A DNA stretch of 64,000 nucleotides from Archegozetes longisetosus. Lineage: Eukaryota; Arthropoda; Arachnida; Sarcoptiformes; Trhypochthoniidae. This document shows, in pieces, positions 11,776-21,611 of this stretch. The translations under genes and the position numbers were made by a program. The DNA lies in NCBI GenBank assembly GCA_018873245.2, contig JAEMBT020000009.1:16921794-16985793 (forward strand). Reading direction: 5' to 3'. The stretch's first letter is position 1. Each line of letters starts with the position of its first letter. The notes under the pieces are model-generated. The model was not told the DNA's origin and ran no database searches. It saw only the letters and a program-made list of their open reading frames with translations.

Positions 11776-12049
11776 ATTAGACTTTTGAAAACTAAAGTTA
11801 ACTAAAGTTTAACTTATTTTTAATAAGTGTGAAACATGTCCCCTTACTATAAAATTTTAAATAAAATAGTGAAAACTGGTTATTTGAAAGCCAGCACAAA
11901 AAAATTTCACGGAAAATTTTTGCGAAAAAGATTATTTAATTTTTTTAATTAAATATGAATACACAAAGAATAATATACATATATATATTTATATATTCAA
12001 TTCAATATATGTATTCAATTTAAAATTCATGCATAATTACTTAAATGCA

Positions 12050-12305
12050 TCATCTTTGGCCATTTTGACACGGATACGGATCATCATAAAATACGGGTCT
12101 GTAACCAGAAGGACAAGGGGTACTGGTACTAGTACAGTAGACATCTTTGTTTGATTGATCTTGACAACTTATTGCATAACCTAAAGAATTAAAATTTTGA
12201 TATTATTTATATCATAAAAATAATGAAAAAATTACCATAGTTGAAACAAAGAAGTGACAATAGTGCAATAACAAATAAGACAGAACGTATTAATCGTAAG
12301 TTCAT
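12050..12305 (-). CDS. Small secreted four-cysteine peptide, two exons
   Basis: Exon 1 is 12,236-12,305 and exon 2 is 12,050-12,180, with a 55-bp GT-AG intron. The product is 66 residues: a signal-like start (MNLRLIRSVLFVIALLSLLC, then FNYG) and a mature part with cysteines in ISCQD, VYCTS, TPCPS and YPCQN. The start codon lies only 2 nt after the stop of the envelope ORF. Either a host exon ended up abutting the retroelement or the element carries an accessory ORF. A functional intron inside a retroelement genome would be unusual, so a host gene is more likely. Family unknown. Confidence 0.55.
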
Positions 12306-12307
12306 TT

Positions 12308-13027
12308 TTAATAATTCAATAACTTTGAATAATAACGAAGAATATTACTTTTTTCGCTTCTTAGCTTTTTAACAAGTAGGATTATAAAGACCAAAAGTAA
12401 GATAATAGTCAAACTCAAGATATCTTCAGAGATTTTCCAACCTGTTATTTTGGTCACAGGTTCTATTCCTTGTTTGAGCTTAAGTTCGAGTCTTAGTGTT
12501 TTACATTCTTTATCCAAGAAGCAAGAGAGGGGTTCATAATGTGATAACTTGTTATTGTTAGGTAGCTGTAATGAAATATGAGGAGAATTGACAAACTGTT
12601 CGTCCAATTCCCCCTTGAGCCATTTTACTCCTATTGTGTTAATAGTGTTCTTTATCATAGTGAGAGAGGCAGCTACAGAAGCCATGTCTAGTTTGTTCCA
12701 CTCATTAGCTATTACGGGAGCTGGCATAACATTTGGGAGGTCTTGATTTATATGGGAGAAGTGTAGATCTCTTTTGATCACTTTTGGTTCTCGGATAAAA
12801 AGGTTTTTATGAATAGCTTGAACATATGTGGGGGTCTTGCAAAATTCACTGACAGGATCGAGGAATGTTTCATTGAACTTGTTGGTACACCAACTAATTT
12901 CCAATAAGGTGTAATTTTTATTAGCTAACTGAGAGCAAGGGAAATCAAACTGAAAATTCAGAATGATAATATCATCCAAGGGCTTACTTTCACTTAGAGG
13001 TGCTATTAGGAATATAATACTGGCCAT
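12308..13027 (-). other. Envelope module 2 (shortened paralogue)
   Basis: Begins at an internal Met at 13,027 with a hydrophobic signal-like stretch. It repeats the same ungapped pattern as module 1, WC-x3-F-x3-FLDP-x3-FCK-x-P, and a basic site ending VIKR. It lacks the apolar fusion-peptide-like stretch and the long coiled coil, and ends in a transmembrane helix (about 12,350-12,425) with a short basic tail. Best explained as a tandem duplicate that lost the fusion part. Confidence 0.6.
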
Positions 13028-16000
13028 TAACAACGTATGATTTGGTTTTCTAAATTTAGTTCGTTTCGTTCCCCTCTTAGAGCTTTTAGGGCTTTCCTGT
13101 TCATTTAACTCTGTCAATTCTAATGTTTCTTCGGATTCGGGGTCAGAACCTGATTCTGGATGGGAAGTGCATTTCCAACGTCTTCTAATAAGATAAAATA
13201 CAATTGCTATCAAAGCAATTAGGCTACCGGATCCATATATGTAATCTAGGGTTCTAAGAGAAGAATTAGCACTGAACATTTGATTTGGGAGTTGGAATTC
13301 GATTCTATCCATTTCTTGCTTGACTTGTTTTGCAAGAGATTCGAAATCAAAGTTATGAAGGTCTGGCATCAAATGCACATTGATGCGGGTAGAGAGTGCG
13401 GCTGTCATATCTATTTCCGATTCTAGCAAAACTTGCTTAGCATCATAATGTAAAGTATCTATGCTGAAGGAGGCTGTTGCGGGCAAAGCGAAGACATATG
13501 ATGGGCACTTTATAGTCCTGTTATAAACTTTGATGTCGAAATTATCACAATATATATAATTATTGTCGCCAACGGATTTGATTTGAACTATGTCTTCGAT
13601 GGTCAATCGATGTTTATTATCACACCTCTCAGCCTTCCAATATTTTTCAGTTATATTAGTATGGAGATGGTTTTCGCAAGAGTCAAAATTAGAAGTGATA
13701 ACCAAGTTTTGAACCGTATCTTCAGAAGTAGGTAGAGCTATGACACAGCCAGAGTCTTTGTCATATATGATGCTCTTAGCACCGGAGTAGTGTATAGGGC
13801 ATAGAGTGGAACTGTTATCCTTTTTAGAATAGATAATGAAAGGATCGGCTTTCATTAGAGCAGCATTCTTTCGGGTACTTTTGACATCAAAGACTATTGT
13901 CAGCATTTGCTTTTCTTCATTGAGCGAACAATCTCTGGGTTCGGCATATTTGAGGTCACATTCTGGAGCGCAGGGCAAGGAAAAATTCATGACATCCAGC
14001 AGTTTTTCGTCAATAATATTCAACTTCCATCTGTGCGAGATGTCATTTAATTTCTCGTGCACTAGAGCCAGGCGGGCTGCGAGATTAGAAACATGTATCA
14101 TGAACGAAGGGAGGGAGTGTTGGAGTATTTTAAGTGAGTTTGAAATACCCCTTACTTGCTCACCAATGCCATCAATCTGATCTTGTAACAAGGATATGAT
14201 TTTTTTCACTCTCATTTCGTTACCTTCTAATTGCGCTAGTTTTTGGAGCATCTCCTGTTGTTTGTTTTTAAGAATGTCTATATTTTCTTTATTAACCTTA
14301 TTTTCCGATATAGCATGCGTTATCAACCCTACTGTTGTAGTAACAGCAATTGCGAACACTGCTATTATCCCTACAGCTAATAAAGCGAGCCTTTTTTGTC
14401 TCTTCAGTGATACTTCCGATATGGTCATGTGATAGGGGTTTTTACAGAACCTTCGTAAAGGGTCTACGAAACTTATTCTAAATTGGTGATCGCACCATTC
14501 TTTTAGTTCCTGGTTTTTATATGGGATAAATGTAGGTTCAAGGAATATAAGGCAAGGGCTTTCATATCGGGTATTGATCATGATGCGGTTTATACCTGCT
14601 ATTACAGGTTTATCCGATTCACGCCAGATTATAGGGTTGTGCCTTTGTAAGGCCGCTGAGGCAGTACTCATTGAGCATAGACAGGTTAATAAAGATATCG
14701 TAATTAAGTCGAATATAGCTCGTGGCTTTCTTGCTCGTTGGGAACGTCTTAATGTTTCGCACGGACCGGGTTCATAGCTTGAGGGGTGATTACTTTCCTC
14801 AACAATAGGACTGCGCTTGGGATCCTCTATCTCGTAATCATATAATTCGGTTGAGGACTCTTGTGTTCTATTGTTCGTATCTTCGTCGCCTGAGGGCATA
14901 GTTACAGGACTTTCTGTGGGAGAGCTTTCAGAGTTATCTCCTTTATTTTCAATGTTTTCAAAACGAGAGATAAGCTTGTCTCGGTCGAAGTATGGTTTGA
15001 GTCTACTGATGTGTACACAATCGATTAAGACCTTTTTTCCGTTTACAATACCTTCTATTTCATAGTTGACCCTATTTGGATAGACTTTTATTATGGTAAA
15101 GACTCCATGGTATGGATTCAAAAGCTTTTGTGATTTACCTACTATTCTAGTGGGGTAGTGCACTAATACCTTATCCCCTTCTTTGTAGGAGACATTTCTA
15201 TGTCTTTTGTCATAGAATCTTTTATTTCGGCTCGCTGCTTTTTCAAGATTTGTCCTGACTATGCTATGCATAACCTCTAAGCCTTTTTCTAGACTAGTCA
15301 TATAATTGTCTTCAGTTGGAATTCCAGTTTGCATAACAGGCAGAACTCGGTCGGGAGGTAAAATAGGCTCCCTTCCATAAAGTAAGCGAAAAGGTGAGAA
15401 ACCTGTACTAGGATTAATACTAGTGTTATATCCAAAAGTAACCCATTGTAAGCCTTCGTCCCACAACTCTTGTTTCTTATCGCAATATGCTGCCAGCATA
15501 TTGATTAGAGTTTGGTTATATTTTTCGGCTAGACCGTTACATTGTGCGTGATAGCTAGTAGTAGTTACATGTTTAACAGCTAGTCTTTCATAAATCGCTT
15601 GGCTGAAACGTGCACGAAATTGCACGCCTCTGTCTGTTAAAAGCATTTTTGGAGCCCCATATTTGCAGATTATCTCATCGATTATAAAATCGGCTGCTAT
15701 TTCCTTTGTAGCTGCCTTGATAGCTTTGCAGACAGCCCACTTAGTGAAATAGTCAGTAGCTACTATAATATACGTATTTCCAGCGCTTGACAGTCTGAAC
15801 CTGCCTAAAAAGTCACAGCCAACCATATCAAACGGCTGTTCTTTAGTAATAGGGATCATAAACCCAGCAGGTGGTAGAAGAGGTTTCTTTTTTGACTGGC
15901 ATGCGTTGCAGCTCTTAACATACTCTTCTATATCTTTTCTCATTCCAGGCCAATAGAACCGACTCATGATTTTATCAGTAGTCTTATTTATCCCAAGATG

Positions 16001-16993
16001 TGATCCACTTATAGGGTCATCGTGATATGAATATAGTGTTTCTAATCTTAGCACTAGTGGTAAACAAAGGGCGAGTTTGTTTTCATTTCCAATCTTAATC
16101 TTTTTGTATAGGATTTCGTCATAAATGATATAGTTGTTAAAAATATATGTATCGATACGTCCCGTTGGGTTTTTAATCATTCTATAAATCTTGCTGAAAT
16201 GGTAGTCGTTAGACTGTAATTCAGGCAAATTCTGATTCAATGATCGCTGGTTACTACTAGTTAGGCTGACAGCGGCAAGACAATGTTTCTCGATGTTATC
16301 GTCTAATAATTCAGGATCATGGACAGGATATCTACTCAATGCGTCAGCGTCAACATTCAATTTGCCGCTTCTATGTCGGATTTCATAGTCGAAGCCCTGT
16401 AGGTGTAATGACCATCTGGTAAGTCTATTATTCATTGACTTCTTTTCCGACATCCACTGCAAAGCCATATGGTCAGTGACAATAACAAATTTAGTTCCCA
16501 GAAGGTATTGTTGACATTTCACCGTAACCTTTACAATGGCGAGGCATTCAATTTCTGATATTGAATAATTCCTTTCAGAATTATGCAACAGCCAACTTTG
16601 AAAGCAAAACGGGTGCAATTTGTCGTTAATTTTATGATACAGGACCCCACCGACTCCAGTCAAAGACCCATCTGTGTGTATTTCTATAGGTAACTTATTG
16701 TTAAAGTGTACCAATACGGGAGCTGTACAGATGGCTTTCTTAAGGTCATCGAAAGCCTTTTGTTGATCGGGTCCCCATACAATAGGTCTGGTTTTCTCTG
16801 AAAGAGATTGTTTTCTATTCTGTTTAGAGTTATTCTTATGAATATTGTTCGCGTATGGGTTGTGTTCCTTTTTCGTGAGACGGGTAAGCGGTTCAGCAAT
16901 TTTTGCGAAATTTTTGACATGCCTTCTATAAAACCCTGCTAAACCAACAAAAGATCTCACATGTCGTAGGTTTTCAGGTTTTGGGAATCTCAT
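12308..16993 (-). CDS. RNase H-integrase-envelope polyprotein of loop retroelement
   Basis: 1,561 codons in one frame. It opens in the RT-RNase H connection (SFVGLAGFYRRHVK). RNase H follows with aspartate in HTDGSLTGVGG, SEIECLAIV and VTDHMALQW. Integrase has an HHCC zinc-binding region ending CNACQSKK, a DDE core (aspartates in GCDFLG and LLTDRGVQF, glutamate in NGLAEKYNQ), and a GPY/F-type C-terminal module ending near 14,985. Without a stop, the frame runs on into two envelope-like modules. Env would normally be made from a spliced message, so the fused frame is notable. The element needs gag and RT from the preceding, frame-broken ORF. Confidence 0.88.
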   Translation of the reverse strand: MRFPKPENLRHVRSFVGLAGFYRRHVKNFAKIAEPLTRLTKKEHNPYANNIHKNNSKQNRKQSLSEKTRPIVWGPDQQKAFDDLKKAICTAPVLVHFNNKLPIEIHTDGSLTGVGGVLYHKINDKLHPFCFQSWLLHNSERNYSISEIECLAIVKVTVKCQQYLLGTKFVIVTDHMALQWMSEKKSMNNRLTRWSLHLQGFDYEIRHRSGKLNVDADALSRYPVHDPELLDDNIEKHCLAAVSLTSSNQRSLNQNLPELQSNDYHFSKIYRMIKNPTGRIDTYIFNNYIIYDEILYKKIKIGNENKLALCLPLVLRLETLYSYHDDPISGSHLGINKTTDKIMSRFYWPGMRKDIEEYVKSCNACQSKKKPLLPPAGFMIPITKEQPFDMVGCDFLGRFRLSSAGNTYIIVATDYFTKWAVCKAIKAATKEIAADFIIDEIICKYGAPKMLLTDRGVQFRARFSQAIYERLAVKHVTTTSYHAQCNGLAEKYNQTLINMLAAYCDKKQELWDEGLQWVTFGYNTSINPSTGFSPFRLLYGREPILPPDRVLPVMQTGIPTEDNYMTSLEKGLEVMHSIVRTNLEKAASRNKRFYDKRHRNVSYKEGDKVLVHYPTRIVGKSQKLLNPYHGVFTIIKVYPNRVNYEIEGIVNGKKVLIDCVHISRLKPYFDRDKLISRFENIENKGDNSESSPTESPVTMPSGDEDTNNRTQESSTELYDYEIEDPKRSPIVEESNHPSSYEPGPCETLRRSQRARKPRAIFDLITISLLTCLCSMSTASAALQRHNPIIWRESDKPVIAGINRIMINTRYESPCLIFLEPTFIPYKNQELKEWCDHQFRISFVDPLRRFCKNPYHMTISEVSLKRQKRLALLAVGIIAVFAIAVTTTVGLITHAISENKVNKENIDILKNKQQEMLQKLAQLEGNEMRVKKIISLLQDQIDGIGEQVRGISNSLKILQHSLPSFMIHVSNLAARLALVHEKLNDISHRWKLNIIDEKLLDVMNFSLPCAPECDLKYAEPRDCSLNEEKQMLTIVFDVKSTRKNAALMKADPFIIYSKKDNSSTLCPIHYSGAKSIIYDKDSGCVIALPTSEDTVQNLVITSNFDSCENHLHTNITEKYWKAERCDNKHRLTIEDIVQIKSVGDNNYIYCDNFDIKVYNRTIKCPSYVFALPATASFSIDTLHYDAKQVLLESEIDMTAALSTRINVHLMPDLHNFDFESLAKQVKQEMDRIEFQLPNQMFSANSSLRTLDYIYGSGSLIALIAIVFYLIRRRWKCTSHPESGSDPESEETLELTELNEQESPKSSKRGTKRTKFRKPNHTLLMASIIFLIAPLSESKPLDDIIILNFQFDFPCSQLANKNYTLLEISWCTNKFNETFLDPVSEFCKTPTYVQAIHKNLFIREPKVIKRDLHFSHINQDLPNVMPAPVIANEWNKLDMASVAASLTMIKNTINTIGVKWLKGELDEQFVNSPHISLQLPNNNKLSHYEPLSCFLDKECKTLRLELKLKQGIEPVTKITGWKISEDILSLTIILLLVFIILLVKKLRSEKSNILRYYSKLLNY
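13028..14720 (-). other. Envelope module 1 (fusion-glycoprotein-like)
   Basis: Part of the 1,561-codon ORF. A hydrophobic signal-like stretch (about 14,650-14,720) leads into an ectodomain with the pattern WC-x3-F-x3-FVDP-x3-FCK-x-P. A basic cleavage-like site, SLKRQKR, lies at about 14,390-14,412 and is followed at once by a ~22-residue apolar segment resembling a fusion peptide, then a long coiled-coil-like heptad region and further cysteines. A transmembrane helix at about 13,180-13,250 is followed by a basic, acidic-rich tail. The layout is that of a class I-type fusion protein; this is inferred from order and composition only. Confidence 0.65.
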
Positions 16994-17001
16994 TATGGCG
17001 T

Positions 17002-19983
17002 TTATCTTTTCAGGATCAGGTTCGACTCCTTTTCAGATATTTTGAAGCCTAAGAAATTTACTTCATCTTGAAAGAAAAAGCATTTCTCAGGTTTTAAGGT
17101 CATTCCAGACTTAAGTATTCTTTCGAATACTACACGCAGATGTTCAAAATGGTCATCGTGGCTCTTACTAAAGATCAAGTCATCATCGAAATAGAGAACA
17201 ATCATTTTATTTATTAGGCCTTCAAATATTTTATATTGTGTTCTCATAAGCGAGCTTGGGGCGGTTTTCATACCAAAGCACATTCTTTTCAGACGATATT
17301 GCCCGTCTTGTGTAACAAAAGACACTATATCCCTAAAGGGAGCGGCTATAAGTTTCTGAAGGAACCCATATTTATAATCTAACAATGATGTTACTTTTGC
17401 ATCGCCTATAGCTTCAATACTGGCCTGAACATCTGGGATGGGGAAAGCATCATCTTTTATAATCTTGTTTAACTTCCTTAAATCAATACACATTCTTCGT
17501 TCCGGTTTACCATTCTTATCTAAGGTTTTTTTGTCCACCAGAACTACTGGGAAAGCCCACGCGCTGTTGCATTCCTCTATTATGTCCAAGTCAAGCCATT
17601 CTTTTACCTGTTTATTTATTTCTTCCCTTAAAGCTGGTCCATACTTGTAAGGAAGGCATTTGATAGGTTTTTGGTTTGGTTCAATGAGCTCAATTGTATG
17701 CTCATCTATAATACATTTGCCTAAACTCCCTTTATCAGCGAAAATCTTTTCAAACTCTAATATTAATTTCTCCAGTTTAGTCCTTTCCTCTACCGAGAGT
17801 TTAGGATTGATGTTAACAAAACTATCCTTGATTTTTATTCTGCCTATGTCGGTTTCATCGGCTTGTGTTCCCTTAATTACCGTCTTTGTTTGCTTACTAG
17901 TGGGATCGATTCTAGCAAAATTAACAGCGACATGGTTCTGCTTAGCGATCTCTTTTAAATATTCTTGTCGGAAGAGGTTAAATCCTTCAATTTCTCTATC
18001 TTTTTTCCAACGATAAGCTTCAGAAGTATACCATCTAATGCGGTATTTACAGTCTTCTGGATTGTGTCCAAAGTCATTGCAATAATGGCATAAGTCTTCA
18101 AACCAGTCGCACAGCAGTAGATCAGGGTAAGAACGTTCGAGATAAGCCTTTCTACTGAAAAACATTGATTGGCCTTCATCAACGTATTCGGTTGGCCCAA
18201 CGAAGTCTGGTTCTTCAAGTTCGGAGTCTTCGTGACTATGAATGTCACTGTCAGAGCTCTCCATGATCTTCATAAGGTCATTTTTTGACTCACAGGGTCT
18301 GAAATCGTAATCACCAACAATTGTTCCACAGCCTAAGCTTATTCTTTCCGAGTTGCAGTTAACCATTGGGATGTGTGCTTTACCGTTTTTAAAAGTAACT
18401 TTTGATTCTTTTACATATAGTTTATTCTTTTTGAAGAGATTAGAGTTGGTTTTAACAACGCAGGAGAAATCCCCTTTAGTTTTTTTACAACTTGGGCTTA
18501 CCTTTGCCATAAACGCTTGGTTAGCTTCCACAATAGTGTCGTGTAGTAAGTGTATTCTATCTCTGGCGTCTGTATCTTTAGGAGTGGATAGTAGACTTTG
18601 TTTACTATCTACCGCTGGTTCCCAAACAACTGACTTATTTTTACAGTCAATCAGGATATTAGCTGACTTGTTAAAGTCGTTTCCGAGAAGGAGATTGAAA
18701 TCAAAATCCCTAATAACTGCTGGGGTTAGTTTAGTCTTCTTTTCATGACCTTGATTTCTTAAAACTACTTCTATGTTCACTTGTCCAGCAACCTTAACTG
18801 GTAAACCATTCACTGCCCTAATAGGCTTACCTTCGTATTCATTCAATTCCAGTTCTAATTGTTTAGCCAACTTTAGGTCTATGAGTGATATTTCAGATCC
18901 TGAATCAATAAGTGAAACTATTTGTCTACCCTTAATGAAAACCTTTTGATATATCAAATCGTCGCTGTCACTATAGCTATCAAAGCTATCTGACTGTGTT
19001 GCCATAGCATTAGATCTTCGCGATGCTTCATTTCTATATTTGCGATAGCGTTCAGGGCAATCTCGAACAAAGTGTCCAATTTTTTGACACTCGAAGCACT
19101 TTATTTCACCATTAATATTACGGCTGTCATTAATTTTTCTAGCCACTTCAAACTCAACTCTTTTTTTAGGATAAAGTGAATTCCTTTTATGCTTCGGACT
19201 TTTGCTCTGCTCTCCGCTATCTCTATTGTTAGCGTTAGATCTATAGCTCAATTGGTGTTCGTTCAATTTGTTGTAAGTCCGGTCTCGCGAGTCTGACCTA
19301 TATCTATCCCTCTCACTGTCGTATGAAGGTTCACGTCTGTAATCGCTTCGATTATAGTATCTATCCCTAGAAGAGTTACGCGACCGGCTACTAAATCTTT
19401 CCCGAGAATCGTCTCGGGAAGCGTTAGCAAAGCGATCTAGCGAATTGTCTCGCGATCGGTCAACTATACGGCGACCGTAGCGATCGAACCTTTTGTCTAG
19501 GAAGGGACGTCTCCTTTCCCTTCGCAAATCTTGTAAGTCCTCAAACTTATCGTATAATTGATTCATTTTCTCGGTTAACAACTTAAAACTCTCTTCATAA
19601 CTTGAAATATTCGGCTGGTTTTGATTATATTCTATTTCAAGTTTGCCTGCCTTTTTTAATCCCTCTTCTATATTGTGCGCATTTTCTCTCAATTTTTCTA
19701 TATTTGGGTTGTCTTTATGCATTATCGTGGCTTTTATTTGAGGACTCATTCCCTCCACAATATAGCTTAGCATTTCAGGAAAAGACATTGAAGGGTTCAT
19801 TTCTACGCATAATAAATGCTTATGCGTTATGTATTTTATTACATCTTCTCCAGATTTTTGCTTCCTTGCTATCATTTGTTCCCTTAGATAATTGGTCCTA
19901 TCTTTGGGGACGTGATATTCAAGGAACGCGTTCTTCAGTTCAGTCCAATCTTTCGGAGGACTAGCTGATTTTACAACATGCAA
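17002..19983 (-). CDS. Gag-protease-reverse transcriptase of loop retroelement
   Basis: 993 codons open without an internal stop. A capsid-like region is followed by an Arg/Ser/Asp-rich tract, a CCHC knuckle (CFECQKIGHFVRDC, 19,057-19,098), an aspartic protease with LIDSGSEISLID (18,896-18,907 for DSGS), a long linker with a second CCHC knuckle (CHYCNDFGHNPEDC, 18,049-18,090), and RT with RMCIDLRKLN and the catalytic YFDDD box (17,179-17,190). It ends at a frame break near 17,000. The product would be the structural protein, polyprotein protease and DNA polymerase of the element. The reported first codon is not a true start; the frame continues from the broken N-terminal part. Confidence 0.85.
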   Translation of the reverse strand: MHVVKSASPPKDWTELKNAFLEYHVPKDRTNYLREQMIARKQKSGEDVIKYITHKHLLCVEMNPSMSFPEMLSYIVEGMSPQIKATIMHKDNPNIEKLRENAHNIEEGLKKAGKLEIEYNQNQPNISSYEESFKLLTEKMNQLYDKFEDLQDLRRERRRPFLDKRFDRYGRRIVDRSRDNSLDRFANASRDDSRERFSSRSRNSSRDRYYNRSDYRREPSYDSERDRYRSDSRDRTYNKLNEHQLSYRSNANNRDSGEQSKSPKHKRNSLYPKKRVEFEVARKINDSRNINGEIKCFECQKIGHFVRDCPERYRKYRNEASRRSNAMATQSDSFDSYSDSDDLIYQKVFIKGRQIVSLIDSGSEISLIDLKLAKQLELELNEYEGKPIRAVNGLPVKVAGQVNIEVVLRNQGHEKKTKLTPAVIRDFDFNLLLGNDFNKSANILIDCKNKSVVWEPAVDSKQSLLSTPKDTDARDRIHLLHDTIVEANQAFMAKVSPSCKKTKGDFSCVVKTNSNLFKKNKLYVKESKVTFKNGKAHIPMVNCNSERISLGCGTIVGDYDFRPCESKNDLMKIMESSDSDIHSHEDSELEEPDFVGPTEYVDEGQSMFFSRKAYLERSYPDLLLCDWFEDLCHYCNDFGHNPEDCKYRIRWYTSEAYRWKKDREIEGFNLFRQEYLKEIAKQNHVAVNFARIDPTSKQTKTVIKGTQADETDIGRIKIKDSFVNINPKLSVEERTKLEKLILEFEKIFADKGSLGKCIIDEHTIELIEPNQKPIKCLPYKYGPALREEINKQVKEWLDLDIIEECNSAWAFPVVLVDKKTLDKNGKPERRMCIDLRKLNKIIKDDAFPIPDVQASIEAIGDAKVTSLLDYKYGFLQKLIAAPFRDIVSFVTQDGQYRLKRMCFGMKTAPSSLMRTQYKIFEGLINKMIVLYFDDDLIFSKSHDDHFEHLRVVFERILKSGMTLKPEKCFFFQDEVNFLGFKISEKESNLILKR

Positions 19984-20008
19984 GCGGTACCAATTTTGGC
20001 ATCCTTAG

Positions 20009-20212
20009 TCAAAAATGGCCAAAATTGCGGAAACGATTAGTATCCGTCCAATTTTTAACTGTGGATAAGTCGCAATACTCATCCATCCATTCGGTCGCAT
20101 CCCAACTGATGCGGCCATCATATTTATCTAACTTGAGGGTTCCTAAAGTACCTAAACCCCCTGTTACTGCATCACTAACAACACGCCGTACATCCTCTAA
20201 CGAGACTGTCAT
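20009..20212 (-). CDS. Gag N-terminal segment of loop retroelement
   Basis: Starts with MTVSLEDVRRVV at 20,212 and continues into a WMDEY segment typical of Ty3-class capsid N-terminal regions, then stops at 20,009. The next part of gag continues in another frame from about 19,983, with a second break at about 19,995. Both breaks abut short T or A runs, so sequencing error or recent decay are both possible. Confidence 0.7.
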   Translation of the reverse strand: MTVSLEDVRRVVSDAVTGGLGTLGTLKLDKYDGRISWDATEWMDEYCDLSTVKNWTDTNRFRNFGHF

Positions 20213-20420
20213 TTCCCCTATAACTCCCGAGAGGCTTCCCGAATCTAGCGCGGGTTTGAGTCTCTGTTTCCGGGTAGGGGTTAGTCTACTCTTTCTTATT
20301 TTGTTTCGAGAACACTACCTCAACTTAAACTAAATTAACAAGTAAGTGCACGCTAACTAAAATGAGTTCTTACCTTTACGCTCTGTGAAGAGGCACACTT
20401 TAATTGCGTTGACCACGATC
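20105..20420 (-). repeat. Retroelement leader, direct repeat of 21,297-21,611
   Basis: About 315 bp of leader and gag start shared with both P1 arms. The loop copy continues into full gag; the arm copies stop after ~34 codons. At 20,420-20,421 the match ends in GACCACGATC and unrelated sequence begins. Confidence 0.85.
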
Positions 20421-21296
20421 ATGTGGTCTTGCATAACATGTTATTACAAGTTTCAATTATTGTATATTTAGAAACTTCAATGTGCAAATTTTTCATTAAT
20501 TGGTTACGATACTTTGTGGGAAAATAATATTGAATATTTAAATAAAATGGATTAATTTTTAAATAATACAAAATATTGGTACAAAAGATAATATAGCTGG
20601 GGATATATCATTAAAAAAATGTTGCGGTGTTATTAAACCAACTAAACCATCACCGGGAATATAGTAATCGAATTTCGTTCAATTTAGATACATCTAATTC
20701 AATATATTCTAAAGACATGCCATCACTTGCATTTAAATATATATTTACATTAGAGATTTGACCCGTTCAAAGAACGGGAAAATATTACACTTTTATACAA
20801 CTTTGTAGTATTCGTTATTCAAAACAAAAATACATGGTTGAAAAGCATTGGTGTGTAGGCTCTCTTTGAAAGTCATTTTTACAGAAAAATTAAAAATTGA
20901 TGCCGAATAACTATTTCAAATATGAGAGAATAGCTCCAATTTTGCCATAGTAAAATCATTGGTAGGTTTTTGTCGTTAATTGCGCTACTAATCATTTTTG
21001 GCAATTTTCTTTGTGAGACACTTCTCATTTTGGAATGAATCTAAGTTTTCATCGTGTAAATATGAATACTACTCAAAAATAAAGAAAAATCATTCCCAAA
21101 AATAACTTGTTCTTGTCGTAAAACACTTTATAAGTATTATTTAGCTAAACATCTCAGTAGTATACAATATGCCGGGGCTAGCGCACTTCACCATCTACTA
21201 CAAAGTTACCCATAATTCCTGATTTTTACTTAAATTATCCTTCAAAATGACTAAAATTTTAAACAACAAAAAATTATTATTATGAACATATGAAAA

Positions 21297-21611
21297 TATG
21301 CGGCCATCATATTTATCTAACTTGAGGGTTCCTAAAGTACCTAAACCCCCTGTTACTGCATCACTAACAACACGCCGTACATCCTCTAACGAGACCGTCA
21401 TTTCCCCTATAACTCCCGAGAGGCTTCCCGAATCTAGCGCGGGTTTGAGTCTCTGTTTCCGGGTAGGGGTTAGTCTACTCTTTCTTATTTTGTTTCGAGA
21501 ACACTACCTCAACTTAAACTAAATTAACAAGTAAGTGCACGCTAACTAAAATGAGTTCTTACCTTTACGCTCTGTGAAGAGGCACACTTTAATTGCGTTG
21601 ACCACGATCCG
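21297..21611 (-). mobile_element. Truncated retroelement 5' leader and gag start (right arm)
   Basis: Mirror of 10,590-10,903. The gag start is at 21,401. It lies in direct orientation with the loop element 870 bp away, so two 5' ends of one family sit in tandem. Confidence 0.75.

Larger units (their letters stand above)
12308..20420 (-). mobile_element. Ty3/gypsy-class envelope-bearing retroelement in P1 loop
   Basis: Order on the minus strand is leader, gag, protease, RT, RNase H, integrase, envelope module 1, envelope module 2, as in errantivirus-like elements. About 7.9 kb is open except for frame breaks near 20,008 and 19,995 (gag) and near 17,000 (between RT and RNase H), each next to a homopolymer. 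The leader is joined at about 20,421 to sequence unrelated to the expected LTR, and no LTR pair was found, so the copy lacks intact ends. A second, truncated 5' end of the same family lies in each arm. Confidence 0.85.
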
